A stretch of DNA of 64,000 nucleotides, taken from positions 1-64,000 of the forward strand of contig NZ_VWWL01000015.1 of the NCBI RefSeq assembly GCF_011752995.1, given 5' to 3'. The notes under the pieces are model-generated. The model had not been told where the DNA came from and searched no databases. It was given only the letters and a program-made list of their open reading frames with translations. This document shows, piece after piece, positions 24,571-33,149 of the stretch (within the stretch, counting starts at the first letter, position 1; each line of letters opens with the position of its first letter). Position numbers and translations under genes: made by a program. Source of the DNA: Burkholderia sp. Ax-1724. GTDB lineage: Bacteria; Pseudomonadota; Gammaproteobacteria; Burkholderiales; Burkholderiaceae.

Positions 24571-26571
24571 ATGCCGAAGTCATTGAAACTGCCAGGCATC
24601 GGCGAAGCCGGCATCGCGATCCTGCTGGTCGCGATCGTCTCGCTGATGATCCTGCCGCTGCCGCCCGCCGTGATCGACGGACTGCTCGCGATCAACATCA
24701 CGATCAGCGTCACGCTGCTGATGGTCACGATGTACGTGGGCCACATCGCGTCACTCTCGGCGTTTCCGTCGGTGCTGCTGTTCACGACGCTGTACCGGCT
24801 GTCGCTCAACATCGCCTCGACCAAGTCGATCCTGCTGCACGCCGACGCCGGCAACATCATCGAGAGCTTCGGCGAACTCGTGGTGGGTGGCAATCTGGTC
24901 GTCGGCCTGGTCGTGTTCGTCATCATCTCGGTCGTGCAGTTCATCGTGATCGCGAAGGGCTCGGAGCGGGTCGCCGAGGTCGGCGCGCGCTTCACGCTCG
25001 ACGCGATGCCGGGCAAGCAGATGAGCATCGACGCGGACCTGCGCGCGAACATCCTGACTCCCGAGGAAGCGCGCAAGAAGCGCATGCGGCTCGCGATCGA
25101 AAGCCAGCTGCACGGCGGCATGGACGGTGCGATGAAGTTCGTCAAGGGCGACGCGATCGCGGGCCTGATGATTACGATGGTCAACATCATCGCCGGGATC
25201 GCGGTGGGGGTTGCCTATCACGGCATGTCGGCCGGCGACGCGGCGAACCGCTTCTCGGTGCTGTCGATCGGCGACGCGATGGTGTCGCAGATTCCGTCGC
25301 TGCTGATCTCGGTCGCGGCCGGCGTGATGATTACCCGCGTCGACGAGGGCAACGGCGATTCCGGCTCGTCGCTCGGCGAGGACATCAAACGCCAGTTCAC
25401 GAGCAGCGCGCGTGCGCTGTATTTCGCGGCGCTGCTGCTGCTCGGCTTCGCGGCCGTGCCGGGCTTTCCGGCGCCGCTCTTCGTGCTGCTCTCGGGCACG
25501 CTCGCGTTCGTCGGCTACCGGCTGCAGAAGAACCAGGGCGGCCCGGCGAAGGGCGGCGGCAAGCCGGTCGGCGCGCTGCAGCGGGCCGGCGCGAAAGGCG
25601 ATGCGCCGTCGATCCTGCCCCGCCCGCCCGCGTTCACCTGCCCGCTCGGCGTGCGGCTCGCGCCCGACGTCAGCGGCCGGCTCGCGGCCGATGCGCTCGA
25701 CAAGGCGTTCGACACGCAGCGTGCGGCGCTGCAGGCCGAGGTCGGGCTGCCGTTCCCCGGCATCATGATGTGGACCGACCCGACGCTGCCGGACGATACC
25801 TACGAAGTCCTGATTTTCGACGTGCCGCACGGCCGCTCGACGCTCGCCGAATCGCTCGCGAACGCGAAGAACGCCGCCGCGGCCGGGAGTGACACGAAGA
25901 GCGACGCCAAGGCAAAGGACGCGGACGCGCCGACGCCGGAAGCACTGATCGCGGGGCACACGATCGGCCTGCTGCGCACCCATTCGCACCTGTTCCTCGG
26001 AATCCAGGAAGCGCAATGGATTCTCGACCAGTTGAACGAGGACTATCCGGGCCTCGTCAGCGAAGTGCAGAAGGCGCTACCGCTGCAGAAGATGGCCGAC
26101 GTGCTGCGCCGGCTGCTCGAAGAGCAGGTGCCGATCCGCAATATCCGCAGCATCACCGAAAGCCTCATCACCTGGGGGCCGAAGGAGAAGGACATGCTGA
26201 TGCTGACCGAGTACATCCGGATGGAACTCGGCCGGCTGATCGCCTACCGCGCGACGGGCGGCGGCACGCGCGACATGCCGGTGGTGCTGGTCGACGTGCA
26301 GGTCGAACAGCACATCCGCCAGTCGATCAAGCAGACGCCGACCGGCAACTTCCTCGCGCTGCCGCCCGACGAGATCAACCGGCTCGTCGCGAAGATCGCG
26401 GAGATCGTCGGCGAAGCGCCGCGCGCGCAGATCGCGCTGGTTGCGTCGATGGACATCCGGCGCTACGTGAAACGGATGATCGAGGCGCGCCTGAACTGGC
26501 TGCCGGTCTATTCGTACCAGGAGCTGGGCGCCCACGTCGACCTGCAGCCGGTCGGCCGGCTGACGATGTAA
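24571..26571 (+). CDS. hrcV: Export gate protein HrcV (SctV)
   Basis: This 666-residue FHIPEP-family protein has about eight membrane segments in the N-terminal ~330 residues, with the family block FPSVLLFTTLYRLSLNIAST and GSERVAEVGARFTLDAMPGK. The C-terminal half is a cytoplasmic domain that forms a nonamer ring and docks substrate-chaperone complexes (LGIQEAQWILDQLNEDYPGL, VPIRNIRSITESLITWGPK). An Ala/Lys-rich linker near residue 430 (AAAGSDTKSDAKAKDADAPT) is somewhat extended. It begins 2 bp after the hrcU stop. Confidence 0.97.
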   Translation: MPKSLKLPGIGEAGIAILLVAIVSLMILPLPPAVIDGLLAINITISVTLLMVTMYVGHIASLSAFPSVLLFTTLYRLSLNIASTKSILLHADAGNIIESFGELVVGGNLVVGLVVFVIISVVQFIVIAKGSERVAEVGARFTLDAMPGKQMSIDADLRANILTPEEARKKRMRLAIESQLHGGMDGAMKFVKGDAIAGLMITMVNIIAGIAVGVAYHGMSAGDAANRFSVLSIGDAMVSQIPSLLISVAAGVMITRVDEGNGDSGSSLGEDIKRQFTSSARALYFAALLLLGFAAVPGFPAPLFVLLSGTLAFVGYRLQKNQGGPAKGGGKPVGALQRAGAKGDAPSILPRPPAFTCPLGVRLAPDVSGRLAADALDKAFDTQRAALQAEVGLPFPGIMMWTDPTLPDDTYEVLIFDVPHGRSTLAESLANAKNAAAAGSDTKSDAKAKDADAPTPEALIAGHTIGLLRTHSHLFLGIQEAQWILDQLNEDYPGLVSEVQKALPLQKMADVLRRLLEEQVPIRNIRSITESLITWGPKEKDMLMLTEYIRMELGRLIAYRATGGGTRDMPVVLVDVQVEQHIRQSIKQTPTGNFLALPPDEINRLVAKIAEIVGEAPRAQIALVASMDIRRYVKRMIEARLNWLPVYSYQELGAHVDLQPVGRLTM

Positions 26572-26587
26572 CGGAGCCGGCGCCGAC

Positions 26588-27559
26588 ATGCATGCCCACT
26601 CCCCTCACCGGGTCCGCGTGATCGCGGACCCGTCCGCGCAGCCGGCGCACGACGCCGCGCCGCAGTCGGAACCGCTGCGCCGGCAGGCGGACCGGTTCCG
26701 GCAACTGCTGGCGAACGCAGCCGCCGAGGCAGCCGACGCGAACGCGGACGCGCTGTGCGAAACGGCCGACGCGTTCGAAGCTTCCGAGCCATCCAGTCCG
26801 GCGGACGACGCGCCGGAAACAACGGATGCCGGGCAGGAGCCGGCGGCCGAACCCGAGGCGTTCGCGTTTCTCCCGCCGCTGTACGACGAACAGCGGCATT
26901 CGCAGGAGCAGCAGTCGCGCGACGAATCGGGCGGTGAATCCGGCAGCGAATCGGGTGGCGGCCGGAACGAGCACGAGCGCGACGACGGCAAGCCGTTTTC
27001 CGGCGCTGCACGCGAAAGCCGAACCGGCGGCAACACCGGCGGCTTCGGTGCCTGGCCGCACAGTTCCGGCGTTGCCGCCGGCCCGGTCCGCGCGACCGGC
27101 AGCGGCAACGCTTCCGGCTCCCGCGCGAATCCAGGCGTCGTCGCGGCCGCGAGTCAGGCCGCAGGCTCCATCCATCACGCAGCGGCGCTCCATCACGCGC
27201 AAGCGACATCCCAGGCCGCGCCGCGCGCGACCGCGATCGAGGCACTCACGCCCGTCGGCGATGACGTCCGGCGCCTCGTCGGCTCGATCGTCGAACAGGT
27301 CGCCGACTTCTGCTCGAACCCGGCGGTGCGCGAGCGCGGCGACTGGCGCATCACCGTGCCGATCGATTCGGCGCAACTGCCGGGCTGCACGCTCCACGTC
27401 GCGCTTTCGCGTTTCGACTTGACGCTTCGCTTCGACACCACGGACGACGCCTCGCGACAGCTAATCTTGCGGCATCAGACAACGCTCGGCGACCAGCTGA
27501 AACAGATGATGCAGACGCGCTTCGACGCATCGCACGAGATCGAGATCATCGTCACGTAA
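26588..27559 (+). CDS. hpaP: Substrate-specificity control protein HpaP (SctP)
   Basis: This 323-residue protein has a long disordered N-terminal ~220 residues rich in Ser, Gly, Glu and Ala. The conserved C-terminal domain follows (DDVRRLVGSIVEQVADFCSN, GDWRITVPIDSAQLPGCTLH, FDLTLRFDTTDDASRQLILR), the T3S4-like fold of HpaP/HpaC/YscP proteins that engage cleaved HrcU. Xanthomonas HpaC and Ralstonia HpaP are ~200 residues, so this copy has an expanded leader. Position between hrcV and hrcQ is canonical. Confidence 0.85.
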   Translation: MHAHSPHRVRVIADPSAQPAHDAAPQSEPLRRQADRFRQLLANAAAEAADANADALCETADAFEASEPSSPADDAPETTDAGQEPAAEPEAFAFLPPLYDEQRHSQEQQSRDESGGESGSESGGGRNEHERDDGKPFSGAARESRTGGNTGGFGAWPHSSGVAAGPVRATGSGNASGSRANPGVVAAASQAAGSIHHAAALHHAQATSQAAPRATAIEALTPVGDDVRRLVGSIVEQVADFCSNPAVRERGDWRITVPIDSAQLPGCTLHVALSRFDLTLRFDTTDDASRQLILRHQTTLGDQLKQMMQTRFDASHEIEIIVT

Positions 27560-27565
27560 TCGCAC

Positions 27566-28675
27566 ATGGACACCAATCAATCGCACCCGATGCACCGTAC
27601 GCCCGTCGCGGTCTCGCTCGATCCGGCACGTCTGCCCTCGCTCGCCGCCGCGACCGCGCGCCAGCACCGGCTCGCGGTCGACGAGCGGCTGGGCGCCGTG
27701 CTGTCGCATACGTTCGGCGTGACGGGCTGGTCGGTCGGGATGCGCAACGTCGTCGACGCGGCGCGCGCGGTCGTCGTGCGGCTGCGCTGGGGGATGCAGA
27801 GCGCGTCGCTACGCCTCGACTTCGCGCAGCACGCGGGGCTCGCGAGCCTGTTCGATGCGGACGGCGGCGCCCAGCCGGACAACCCGGCGCTGCGCCACGC
27901 GGTCGGCGCGCTGCTGCTCGCCCCGCTGGCGCGCGCGTTCGAGGCGTTCGGCATCGACGGCGTGGAGATCGCCGCGCTCGACCGCGCGCAGGAGGCGGGC
28001 CCCGGCCCGTGCTGTGCGCTCGCGTTCCGGCTCGGCGGCGAGCGTATCGACGCGACGCTCGAACAGATCGACGACGGCTGGCTCGACGCGCTGGAAGCCT
28101 TCGTCGCGCGGCAGTTCACGCCTTACGCGACGCACGTCAGCGGGATCGCCGTGCCGGGGCGCCTGACCATCGGCGAGAAGGCGATGAGCGTGACGAAGCT
28201 CGACTCGCTGCGCCCCGGCGACGTGCTGCTGCGCGCCGTTTCCGAACCCGTCGCCGCGCTGCTGCGACATGCCGCCGAAGCCGCGCGCGCGCAGGTGGTC
28301 TGGGGCCGCTACGGCACCCGCCAACTGCGCGTGCCGGTCGACCTCACCCAACAGACCATGACCCTGACCGAGGACCCCACCATGAGCCACGACACGCGCT
28401 TCAGCGCTCCTCTCACCGACTCGATCGACTCGCCGGTCGGCATCAGCGATCTCGATCTGCCGCTGAAGCTCGAGATCGACACGGTGTCGATGCCCGTCGC
28501 GCAACTGTCCGCGCTGCGCGCCGGCTACGTGCTGGAACTGCCGACCCAGGTGCCCGACGCGCGCGTGCGCCTCGTCACCTACGGGCAGACCATCGGCTTC
28601 GGCGAACTGGTCAGCGTCGGCGACCATCTCGGCGTGCGTCTTCTTCGACTGTCGAGCGGCCATGATTCAGTTTAA
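27566..28675 (+). CDS. hrcQ: Sorting-platform (C-ring) protein HrcQ (SctQ)
   Basis: This 369-residue protein of the YscQ/FliN-FliY family has a C-terminal SpoA domain (GISDLDLPLKLEIDTVSMPV to FGELVSVGDHLGVRLLRLS) and an earlier SpoA-like region near residues 195-260. An internal ATG at 28382, with GAGGA about 8 bases before it, would make a ~97-residue protein equal to the second SpoA domain, as known for several SctQ genes. The stop overlaps the hrcR start. It forms the cytoplasmic platform that recruits chaperone-substrate complexes. Confidence 0.93.
   Translation: MDTNQSHPMHRTPVAVSLDPARLPSLAAATARQHRLAVDERLGAVLSHTFGVTGWSVGMRNVVDAARAVVVRLRWGMQSASLRLDFAQHAGLASLFDADGGAQPDNPALRHAVGALLLAPLARAFEAFGIDGVEIAALDRAQEAGPGPCCALAFRLGGERIDATLEQIDDGWLDALEAFVARQFTPYATHVSGIAVPGRLTIGEKAMSVTKLDSLRPGDVLLRAVSEPVAALLRHAAEAARAQVVWGRYGTRQLRVPVDLTQQTMTLTEDPTMSHDTRFSAPLTDSIDSPVGISDLDLPLKLEIDTVSMPVAQLSALRAGYVLELPTQVPDARVRLVTYGQTIGFGELVSVGDHLGVRLLRLSSGHDSV
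28382..28675 (+). CDS. Possible internal-start product of hrcQ (SctQ-C)
   Basis: An ATG at 28382 inside hrcQ, preceded by GAGGACCCCACC, starts MSHDTRFSAPLTDSIDSPVG and encodes the last SpoA domain (97 residues). Internal initiation to give a SctQ-C subunit is documented in Yersinia and Salmonella. Here it is inferred from the ribosome-binding site and domain boundary only. Confidence 0.45.
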   Translation: MSHDTRFSAPLTDSIDSPVGISDLDLPLKLEIDTVSMPVAQLSALRAGYVLELPTQVPDARVRLVTYGQTIGFGELVSVGDHLGVRLLRLSSGHDSV

Positions 28676-29318
28676 CGATCTCACCGGGCTGCTGATCACC
28701 GTCGTCGCGATCAGCCTGATCCCCTTCGTTGCAATGGTGGCCACGTCGTACGCGAAGATCGTCGTCGTGCTCGGGCTGTTGCGCAACGCGCTCGGCGTGC
28801 AGCAGGTGCCGCCGAACATGGTGCTGAACGGCATCGCCGTGCTGGTCTCCGCGTACGTGATGGCGCCGATCGGCATCCAGGCCATGCAGACGATGCAGAA
28901 CACCCACCGCGCGCCCGGCGCCGATTCGTCGACCATCGTGTTCGACGCGTTCGATGCCGCCAGGGAGCCGTTCCGGGGCTTCCTCAAGAAGCATGCGGGC
29001 GAACGCGAGAAACGCTTCTTCGTGCGCTCGGCAATGGTGATCTGGCCGAAGGAGATTGCCTCGAAGCTGCGCGAAGACGACCTGATCGTGCTCGCGCCGG
29101 CCTTCACGCTGACCGAGATGACCGACGCGTTCAAGATCGGCTTCCTGCTGTACATCGCGTTCGTCGTCGTCGATCTCGTGATCGCCAATGTGCTGATGGC
29201 GATGGGCCTGAGCCAGGTTCAGCCGACCAACGTCGCGATCCCGTTCAAGCTGTTGCTGTTCGTCGTGATGAGCGGCTGGTCGACGCTGATCCACGGACTC
29301 ATCATGACCTACCGCTGA
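28662..29318 (+). CDS. hrcR: Export gate protein HrcR (SctR)
   Basis: This 218-residue FliP/YscR-family membrane protein has four hydrophobic segments and the family blocks LIPFVAMVATSYAKIVVVLG, LRNALGVQQVPPNMVLNGIA, ILAPAFTLTEMTDAFKIGFL-like sequence near residue 145 and FVVVDLVIANVLMAMGL. Five copies form the core of the export gate with HrcS and HrcT. It overlaps the hrcQ end by 14 bp. Length and motifs are standard. Confidence 0.97.
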   Translation: MIQFNDLTGLLITVVAISLIPFVAMVATSYAKIVVVLGLLRNALGVQQVPPNMVLNGIAVLVSAYVMAPIGIQAMQTMQNTHRAPGADSSTIVFDAFDAAREPFRGFLKKHAGEREKRFFVRSAMVIWPKEIASKLREDDLIVLAPAFTLTEMTDAFKIGFLLYIAFVVVDLVIANVLMAMGLSQVQPTNVAIPFKLLLFVVMSGWSTLIHGLIMTYR

Positions 29319-29326
29319 GGCATCTC

Positions 29327-29590
29327 ATGGAAACCGATACGCTCATTCGCGTCACCACCGAAGGGCTGCTGCTGTGTCTGACCGTCTCGATGCCGGTCAT
29401 CGTCGTCGCGGCGGTGTCGGGCCTCGCGATCTCGTTCGTGCAGGCGATCACCTCGCTGCAGGACCAGAGCATCTCGTACGCGGTGAAGCTCGTCGCGGTC
29501 GTCATCACCGTGCTCGTGACGGGCGCCTGGGGCTCCGCGTCGATCCTGCACTTCGCGAATGAAATCATCACGCTGGCGGTGCCGTCATGA
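29327..29590 (+). CDS. hrcS: Export gate protein HrcS (SctS)
   Basis: This 87-residue FliQ/YscS-family protein has two membrane hairpin helices (LLLCLTVSMPVIVVAAVSGL and VKLVAVVITVLVTGAWGSAS) and the conserved ISFVQAITSLQDQSISY loop. It completes the R-S-T export gate. Its stop overlaps the start of the next gene by 4 bp (ATGA). Confidence 0.97.
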   Translation: METDTLIRVTTEGLLLCLTVSMPVIVVAAVSGLAISFVQAITSLQDQSISYAVKLVAVVITVLVTGAWGSASILHFANEIITLAVPS

Positions 29591-30720
29591 GCTCGCGCAT
29601 CCACGGCAACAACGGCCATTCGAACCATCAGGCCGATGAGCTTTCGCAGGAAGCGCATACCGAGCAGAAATTCGAAGCGGGCACCTTTACGCGCTTCAAG
29701 GTGCAGCGCGTAAAGATGCAGCGCGCGCGGATGCTGCACAACAAGATGGCGGCGGCGTTCTGGAAGGGCAAATCCTTCATGGGCGCGAACCGGCTGCCAT
29801 CGCCGTCCGCGCAGAAATTTGCCAGGCTCGGCCAGCGGCCGCGCCCCGAATCGTCGGGCAAGTCGCATGCGAAGGACACCGAGATTCGCGAGCAGCCGGA
29901 CGACGGATCGCAACTGAACCGGTACGAGCACGAGCACCGGCGCGACGACGATCCGCAGAAACAGCATCAGCATTCCCACCCGCACGAGCACGAGCGTGAA
30001 CATGAACGCGAGCGCGACCGGGATCAGCAGCAGCCGAAGCAGGATCAGGGGCGCGAACACGAACGCGATCAGCAGCGCCAGGACCAGGAGCCGCGCCGCG
30101 AGCGGGACGACGGCCAGCCGCAGCAGCAACAGCAGGGGCAGCCCGACGGCCGCCAGCCGCGGCGCGACGGCGACAAGCGGGAACGCTCGACGCGCATCCA
30201 GGCGGCGAAAGTAGGCAAGATGCGGCCGGTGCGGTTGCAGGCGCTCGCGAGCCCGATGCAACTGCTCGCAAAGGAGAAGATCGGCTCGCCCGATCTGCCG
30301 TCGCGGCTCGCGGCCGACGGTACGCGCGCGGCGCTCGATCTGCTCTCGCAGATTCCGCACGACGGGCCGCTGCTGCTCGTGCCCTACCTGCTCCAGATGA
30401 TGTCGCCGCTCAGCATGGTCAGGCGCCGTCAGCCGGCGCGGCTGCAGTCGTACCACAACGCATCGCTCGCCTACGCGCCCGCCGTGTCGCCGAAGCCCGC
30501 GGTGACGGCGAAGCTGCATGCGCTGTCGCTCGACACGGCGCTCGCGCGGCGCGACGCCGGCGTCGACTACAACGACGACGAGCAGTCGCTCGCCATGATC
30601 CGGCAGCGGATTCTCGACGCCGTCGGCGTCGCGCAATCGACGGCGGACGGCACGCCGGCCGCTTCGGATACGACGCTGCAAGTTCGCATGCCGCCCGCTG
30701 CGCCGGAGGCGAAAACCTAA
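29587..30720 (+). CDS. hpaA: HpaA-like type III secretion control protein
   Basis: This 377-residue protein lies exactly where hpaA sits in Xanthomonas and Ralstonia (after hrcS, before hrcD). HpaA is a secreted regulator that binds HpaB and controls pilin and effector export. The sequence has a basic N-terminal helix (FTRFKVQRVKMQRARMLHNK near residue 35), a ~90-residue charged low-complexity middle rich in His, Glu, Gln, Arg and Asp (about 125-205), and a globular C-terminus (GTRAALDLLSQIPHDGPLLL). The low-complexity part makes it ~100 residues longer than Xanthomonas HpaA (275). The call is mainly from synteny. Confidence 0.7.
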   Translation: MSSRIHGNNGHSNHQADELSQEAHTEQKFEAGTFTRFKVQRVKMQRARMLHNKMAAAFWKGKSFMGANRLPSPSAQKFARLGQRPRPESSGKSHAKDTEIREQPDDGSQLNRYEHEHRRDDDPQKQHQHSHPHEHEREHERERDRDQQQPKQDQGREHERDQQRQDQEPRRERDDGQPQQQQQGQPDGRQPRRDGDKRERSTRIQAAKVGKMRPVRLQALASPMQLLAKEKIGSPDLPSRLAADGTRAALDLLSQIPHDGPLLLVPYLLQMMSPLSMVRRRQPARLQSYHNASLAYAPAVSPKPAVTAKLHALSLDTALARRDAGVDYNDDEQSLAMIRQRILDAVGVAQSTADGTPAASDTTLQVRMPPAAPEAKT

Positions 30721-30825
30721 ACTGGATTCGACGGTTGCGGCCGCTAACAGCGGCGAAAACGACGGCCGCACCCTTCAGGCATTTCAGGTATTTCAGGCAT
30801 CAGCGGATCAATGGGAACGACGAAC

Positions 30826-31944
30826 ATGAAAGCCCTTCGAGTACTGACCGGAACTCACGCCGGAGCCCAGGTCCAGCTCACGAGCGGCAGCTACCGGATC
30901 GGCGGCGCCGAGGATGCGGACCTCTGCATCACCGACTGGACCGTCGACGACGTGACGCTGGTCGTCGGCGAGGAGGGCGTGACCCGCCTGCAGTCGTCGA
31001 ACGGCGACGAGGTGCTGGTTGCCGATTTCGTCGCGGTGCCGTTTGGCGACGTGGTGTTCTGCGTCGGCCCGGAAGACGCGGACTGGCCGCGCGATCTCGA
31101 TCTGCTTGCCGGATTGTGGAAGACGGCCGAGCCGCCGATCGAGGCGCCGGCGCACGATGCCGCCGTTGCAAGCGCCGCGGACGACGCAAACGTCGCGAAC
31201 GATGGGCCCGCGCGGAACGACGCGCCGCAAGCCGCCGATAGCGATGCGGCCGGCACCGACGGCGCGCCCCGCCTCAACCCGGTGCTCGCGCTGCTCGCCG
31301 CGTCGGGCCGGCTGTCGGGCAAGCTGACCTGGCGCACCACGGTGGCCGCGCTGATGTGCACGGTGGCGGTCGGGGTATTGGGCGCGGTCGGCACCATGTT
31401 CGCCGGCACGCAGTCGAGCGAGGCGGCCAACGTGAAGTTCAACCCGGCATCGCTCGCGCGCGAGATCGACGGCGCGCTGCACCGGGCCGGCTTTGCCGAC
31501 CTGCACGCGATGCCGGGCAAGGACGGCGTGGTCGTCGAGGGCATCGTGCCGCAGTACAAGGACAGCGCCAAGGCACAGCGGATCATGGACGCAATCGCAC
31601 CGGGCAAGGTGCGGCGCGAATACGACGTCGCGCAGCAGGATGTCTCGAACATCCAGCAGTCGCTGACGGGTACGGGCGCGACGGTCGACTACGTGGGCCA
31701 CGGGGTGTTCCGCGTGACGGGCAGCGTGCCGTCGATGGCGACCTTCCGCACGCTGATCGCGGGCGTACGCGCCGATCTCGACCGCAACGCCAAACGCATC
31801 GACATCGACGTGAAGGAAGCGGAGCTGCCGACGCACGACGCCCAGTTCACGGAAGTCGTCGCGACCGGCGGACTGCGCTACGCCGAAACCCCGGACGGCA
31901 CCAAGCATCTGTTCGCCAGCAGCGAGGACGAGGCAAACAATTGA
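30826..31944 (+). CDS. hrcD: Inner-membrane ring protein HrcD (SctD/HrpD5)
   Basis: This 372-residue protein has an N-terminal cytoplasmic FHA-like domain (LTSGSYRIGGAEDADLCITD), an Ala/Asp-rich linker and one membrane segment near residue 180 (TTVAALMCTVAVGVLGAVGT). Periplasmic ring-building repeats follow (GFADLHAMPGKDGVVVEGIV, VDYVGHGVFRVTGSVPSMAT). This is the SctD layout, the outer partner of HrcJ in the inner-membrane ring. The ATG at 30826 has GGGA upstream; the ATG at 30811 is a close alternative. It follows hpaA as in Xanthomonas. Confidence 0.9.
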   Translation: MKALRVLTGTHAGAQVQLTSGSYRIGGAEDADLCITDWTVDDVTLVVGEEGVTRLQSSNGDEVLVADFVAVPFGDVVFCVGPEDADWPRDLDLLAGLWKTAEPPIEAPAHDAAVASAADDANVANDGPARNDAPQAADSDAAGTDGAPRLNPVLALLAASGRLSGKLTWRTTVAALMCTVAVGVLGAVGTMFAGTQSSEAANVKFNPASLAREIDGALHRAGFADLHAMPGKDGVVVEGIVPQYKDSAKAQRIMDAIAPGKVRREYDVAQQDVSNIQQSLTGTGATVDYVGHGVFRVTGSVPSMATFRTLIAGVRADLDRNAKRIDIDVKEAELPTHDAQFTEVVATGGLRYAETPDGTKHLFASSEDEANN

Positions 31945-31961
31945 ACACTCAAGGAACGGAC

Positions 31962-32213
31962 ATGTACGACGCACTGATACCCATCGCCCAGGATCTGAGC
32001 GCGCTCGACGCGACGCTCGCTGCACCCGACGGCGCCCAGCGGGTCGCCCGCATCGCCGCCGCGTTCGACGAGACGGCGCGCCGCATCAGCCAGGCCACGC
32101 AGACGGCGGCCGACGACGGCGAGCGCCTCGATCTGCAGAAGCTGTACCGGGGCATGGTCGCCGCCCGCCGCATCGTGCTGTCGATACAGGAGCGTCACGG
32201 CGCATCGGCCTGA
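31962..32213 (+). CDS. hrpD6: HrpD6-like small helical protein
   Basis: This 83-residue, all-helical protein (MYDALIPIAQDLSALDATLA to LYRGMVAARRIVLSIQERHG) sits in the hrpD6 position between hrcD and the pilin gene. AAGGAAC precedes the ATG at 31962. HrpD6 of Xanthomonas is ~80 residues and needed for secretion. The size and helical pattern would also suit a needle/pilin co-chaperone of the YscE type. The assignment is by position and size. Confidence 0.65.
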   Translation: MYDALIPIAQDLSALDATLAAPDGAQRVARIAAAFDETARRISQATQTAADDGERLDLQKLYRGMVAARRIVLSIQERHGASA

Positions 32214-32330
32214 ACGGGTTGTCCCGGCGTTTTTTCGCAATTCACCGCCCGCGAGGGCAGCAGCAAGCGGCCCGCAGGGCAACCGGCAGTGAGCAGTTTC
32301 TTTCTCAATCTTTTTTTGGAGTTATTCATC

Positions 32331-32537
32331 ATGTCTTCTATCGCAGCCAGTGGTGTTCAGCAAAGCGGCGCGCAAAGCGCCGACATGGTCGGCCAGATGC
32401 AGCAGATGGCCGATCAGAACAATGCCATGACGATGGCGTCGATGCAGATCAACATCCAGCAGCAGGAAACCTCGGCAACAGCGTCGGTCGGCAACAACGG
32501 CGCGAAAAATATCTCGGACGCCGCGAAGGGTCAGTAA
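32331..32537 (+). CDS. Hrp pilin (needle) subunit candidate
   Basis: This 68-residue protein (MSSIAASGVQQSGAQSADMV to NNGAKNISDAAKGQ) is rich in Gln, Ala, Met, Ser and Asn, lacks aromatic residues and Cys, and is predicted helical, all features of Hrp pilins (HrpE, HrpY). It occupies the hrpE slot between hrpD6 and hpaB. GGAG lies 10 bases before the ATG. A strong terminator directly after it would raise its relative expression. Its C-terminal DAAKGQ recurs at the end of the secreted-protein candidate at 52839-53444. It is shorter than known Hrp pilins (83-93), so the function is inferred. Confidence 0.65.
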   Translation: MSSIAASGVQQSGAQSADMVGQMQQMADQNNAMTMASMQINIQQQETSATASVGNNGAKNISDAAKGQ

Positions 32538-32567
32538 GATCCGACGCGCCAATGCAGTCCCGTGCGA

Positions 32568-32618
32568 CGGGCACGGTGCGGAAGGCTCGCCCTTCCGTCT
32601 CCGTGCCCGATTTTTTTT
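32568..32618 (+). terminator. Strong rho-independent terminator after the pilin gene
   Basis: CGGGCACGG (32568-32576) pairs with CCGTGCCCG (32601-32609), with an inner GGAAGG/CCTTCC stem, and eight T residues follow (32611-32618). It lies inside the operon between the pilin gene and hpaB, so hpaB depends on readthrough or its own promoter. Confidence 0.85.
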
Positions 32619-32655
32619 GCCGGGCAAACCACGCGCTGCATAGGAAATCGATTCC

Positions 32656-33111
32656 ATGAGCAGGGAACGCTTCGTCGGGCTGATCCACGAAATTTGCGAC
32701 GTGGTCGGGCTACCCGACGCCGAATACATCGTCGAGACGCAGGCCCTCGAAATCGAAGGCTTCGACGTCCGTCTCGATCATCACGAGAACGACCCGGACT
32801 CGATCTACGTCTGCTTCCACTACGGCACGGTGACGGCCGGGCGCACGCTGGTCGTGTTCCGCCTGATGCTCGAGGCGAACCTGCTGATCTACGCGCAGGA
32901 CCAGGCGCAGCTTTGTCTCGACTCCGACACCGGCAGCATCGTGCTGCTCGTGCGGGTGGTGATGGGCAACGACGTGACAGGCGAATATCTGGCGGACGTG
33001 TTCGCGCACTACGCGGAACACGGCCGCTACTGGCAGAACAACATCCTCGCATCGGGCGACGAGATGTTCGAGGGCATCGCAGCCGGCAACTTCATGTGGC
33101 TGCGCGCGTAA
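32656..33111 (+). CDS. hpaB: General type III secretion chaperone HpaB (CesT-like)
   Basis: This 151-residue acidic protein has the CesT/Tir-chaperone fold pattern (FVGLIHEICDVVGLPDAEYI, GRTLVVFRLMLEANLLIYAQ, GSIVLLVRVVMGNDVTGEYL). HpaB escorts many effectors to HrcN and blocks their early release in Xanthomonas and Ralstonia. Location after the pilin gene and size (HpaB is 156) match. A short AGGA site precedes the ATG at 32656. It ends the rightward operon, and the next gene converges on it. Confidence 0.85.
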   Translation: MSRERFVGLIHEICDVVGLPDAEYIVETQALEIEGFDVRLDHHENDPDSIYVCFHYGTVTAGRTLVVFRLMLEANLLIYAQDQAQLCLDSDTGSIVLLVRVVMGNDVTGEYLADVFAHYAEHGRYWQNNILASGDEMFEGIAAGNFMWLRA

Positions 33112-33149
33112 CGTGCATAGCGCGCAGCGCTGGCGCATTCACCGGCGCA

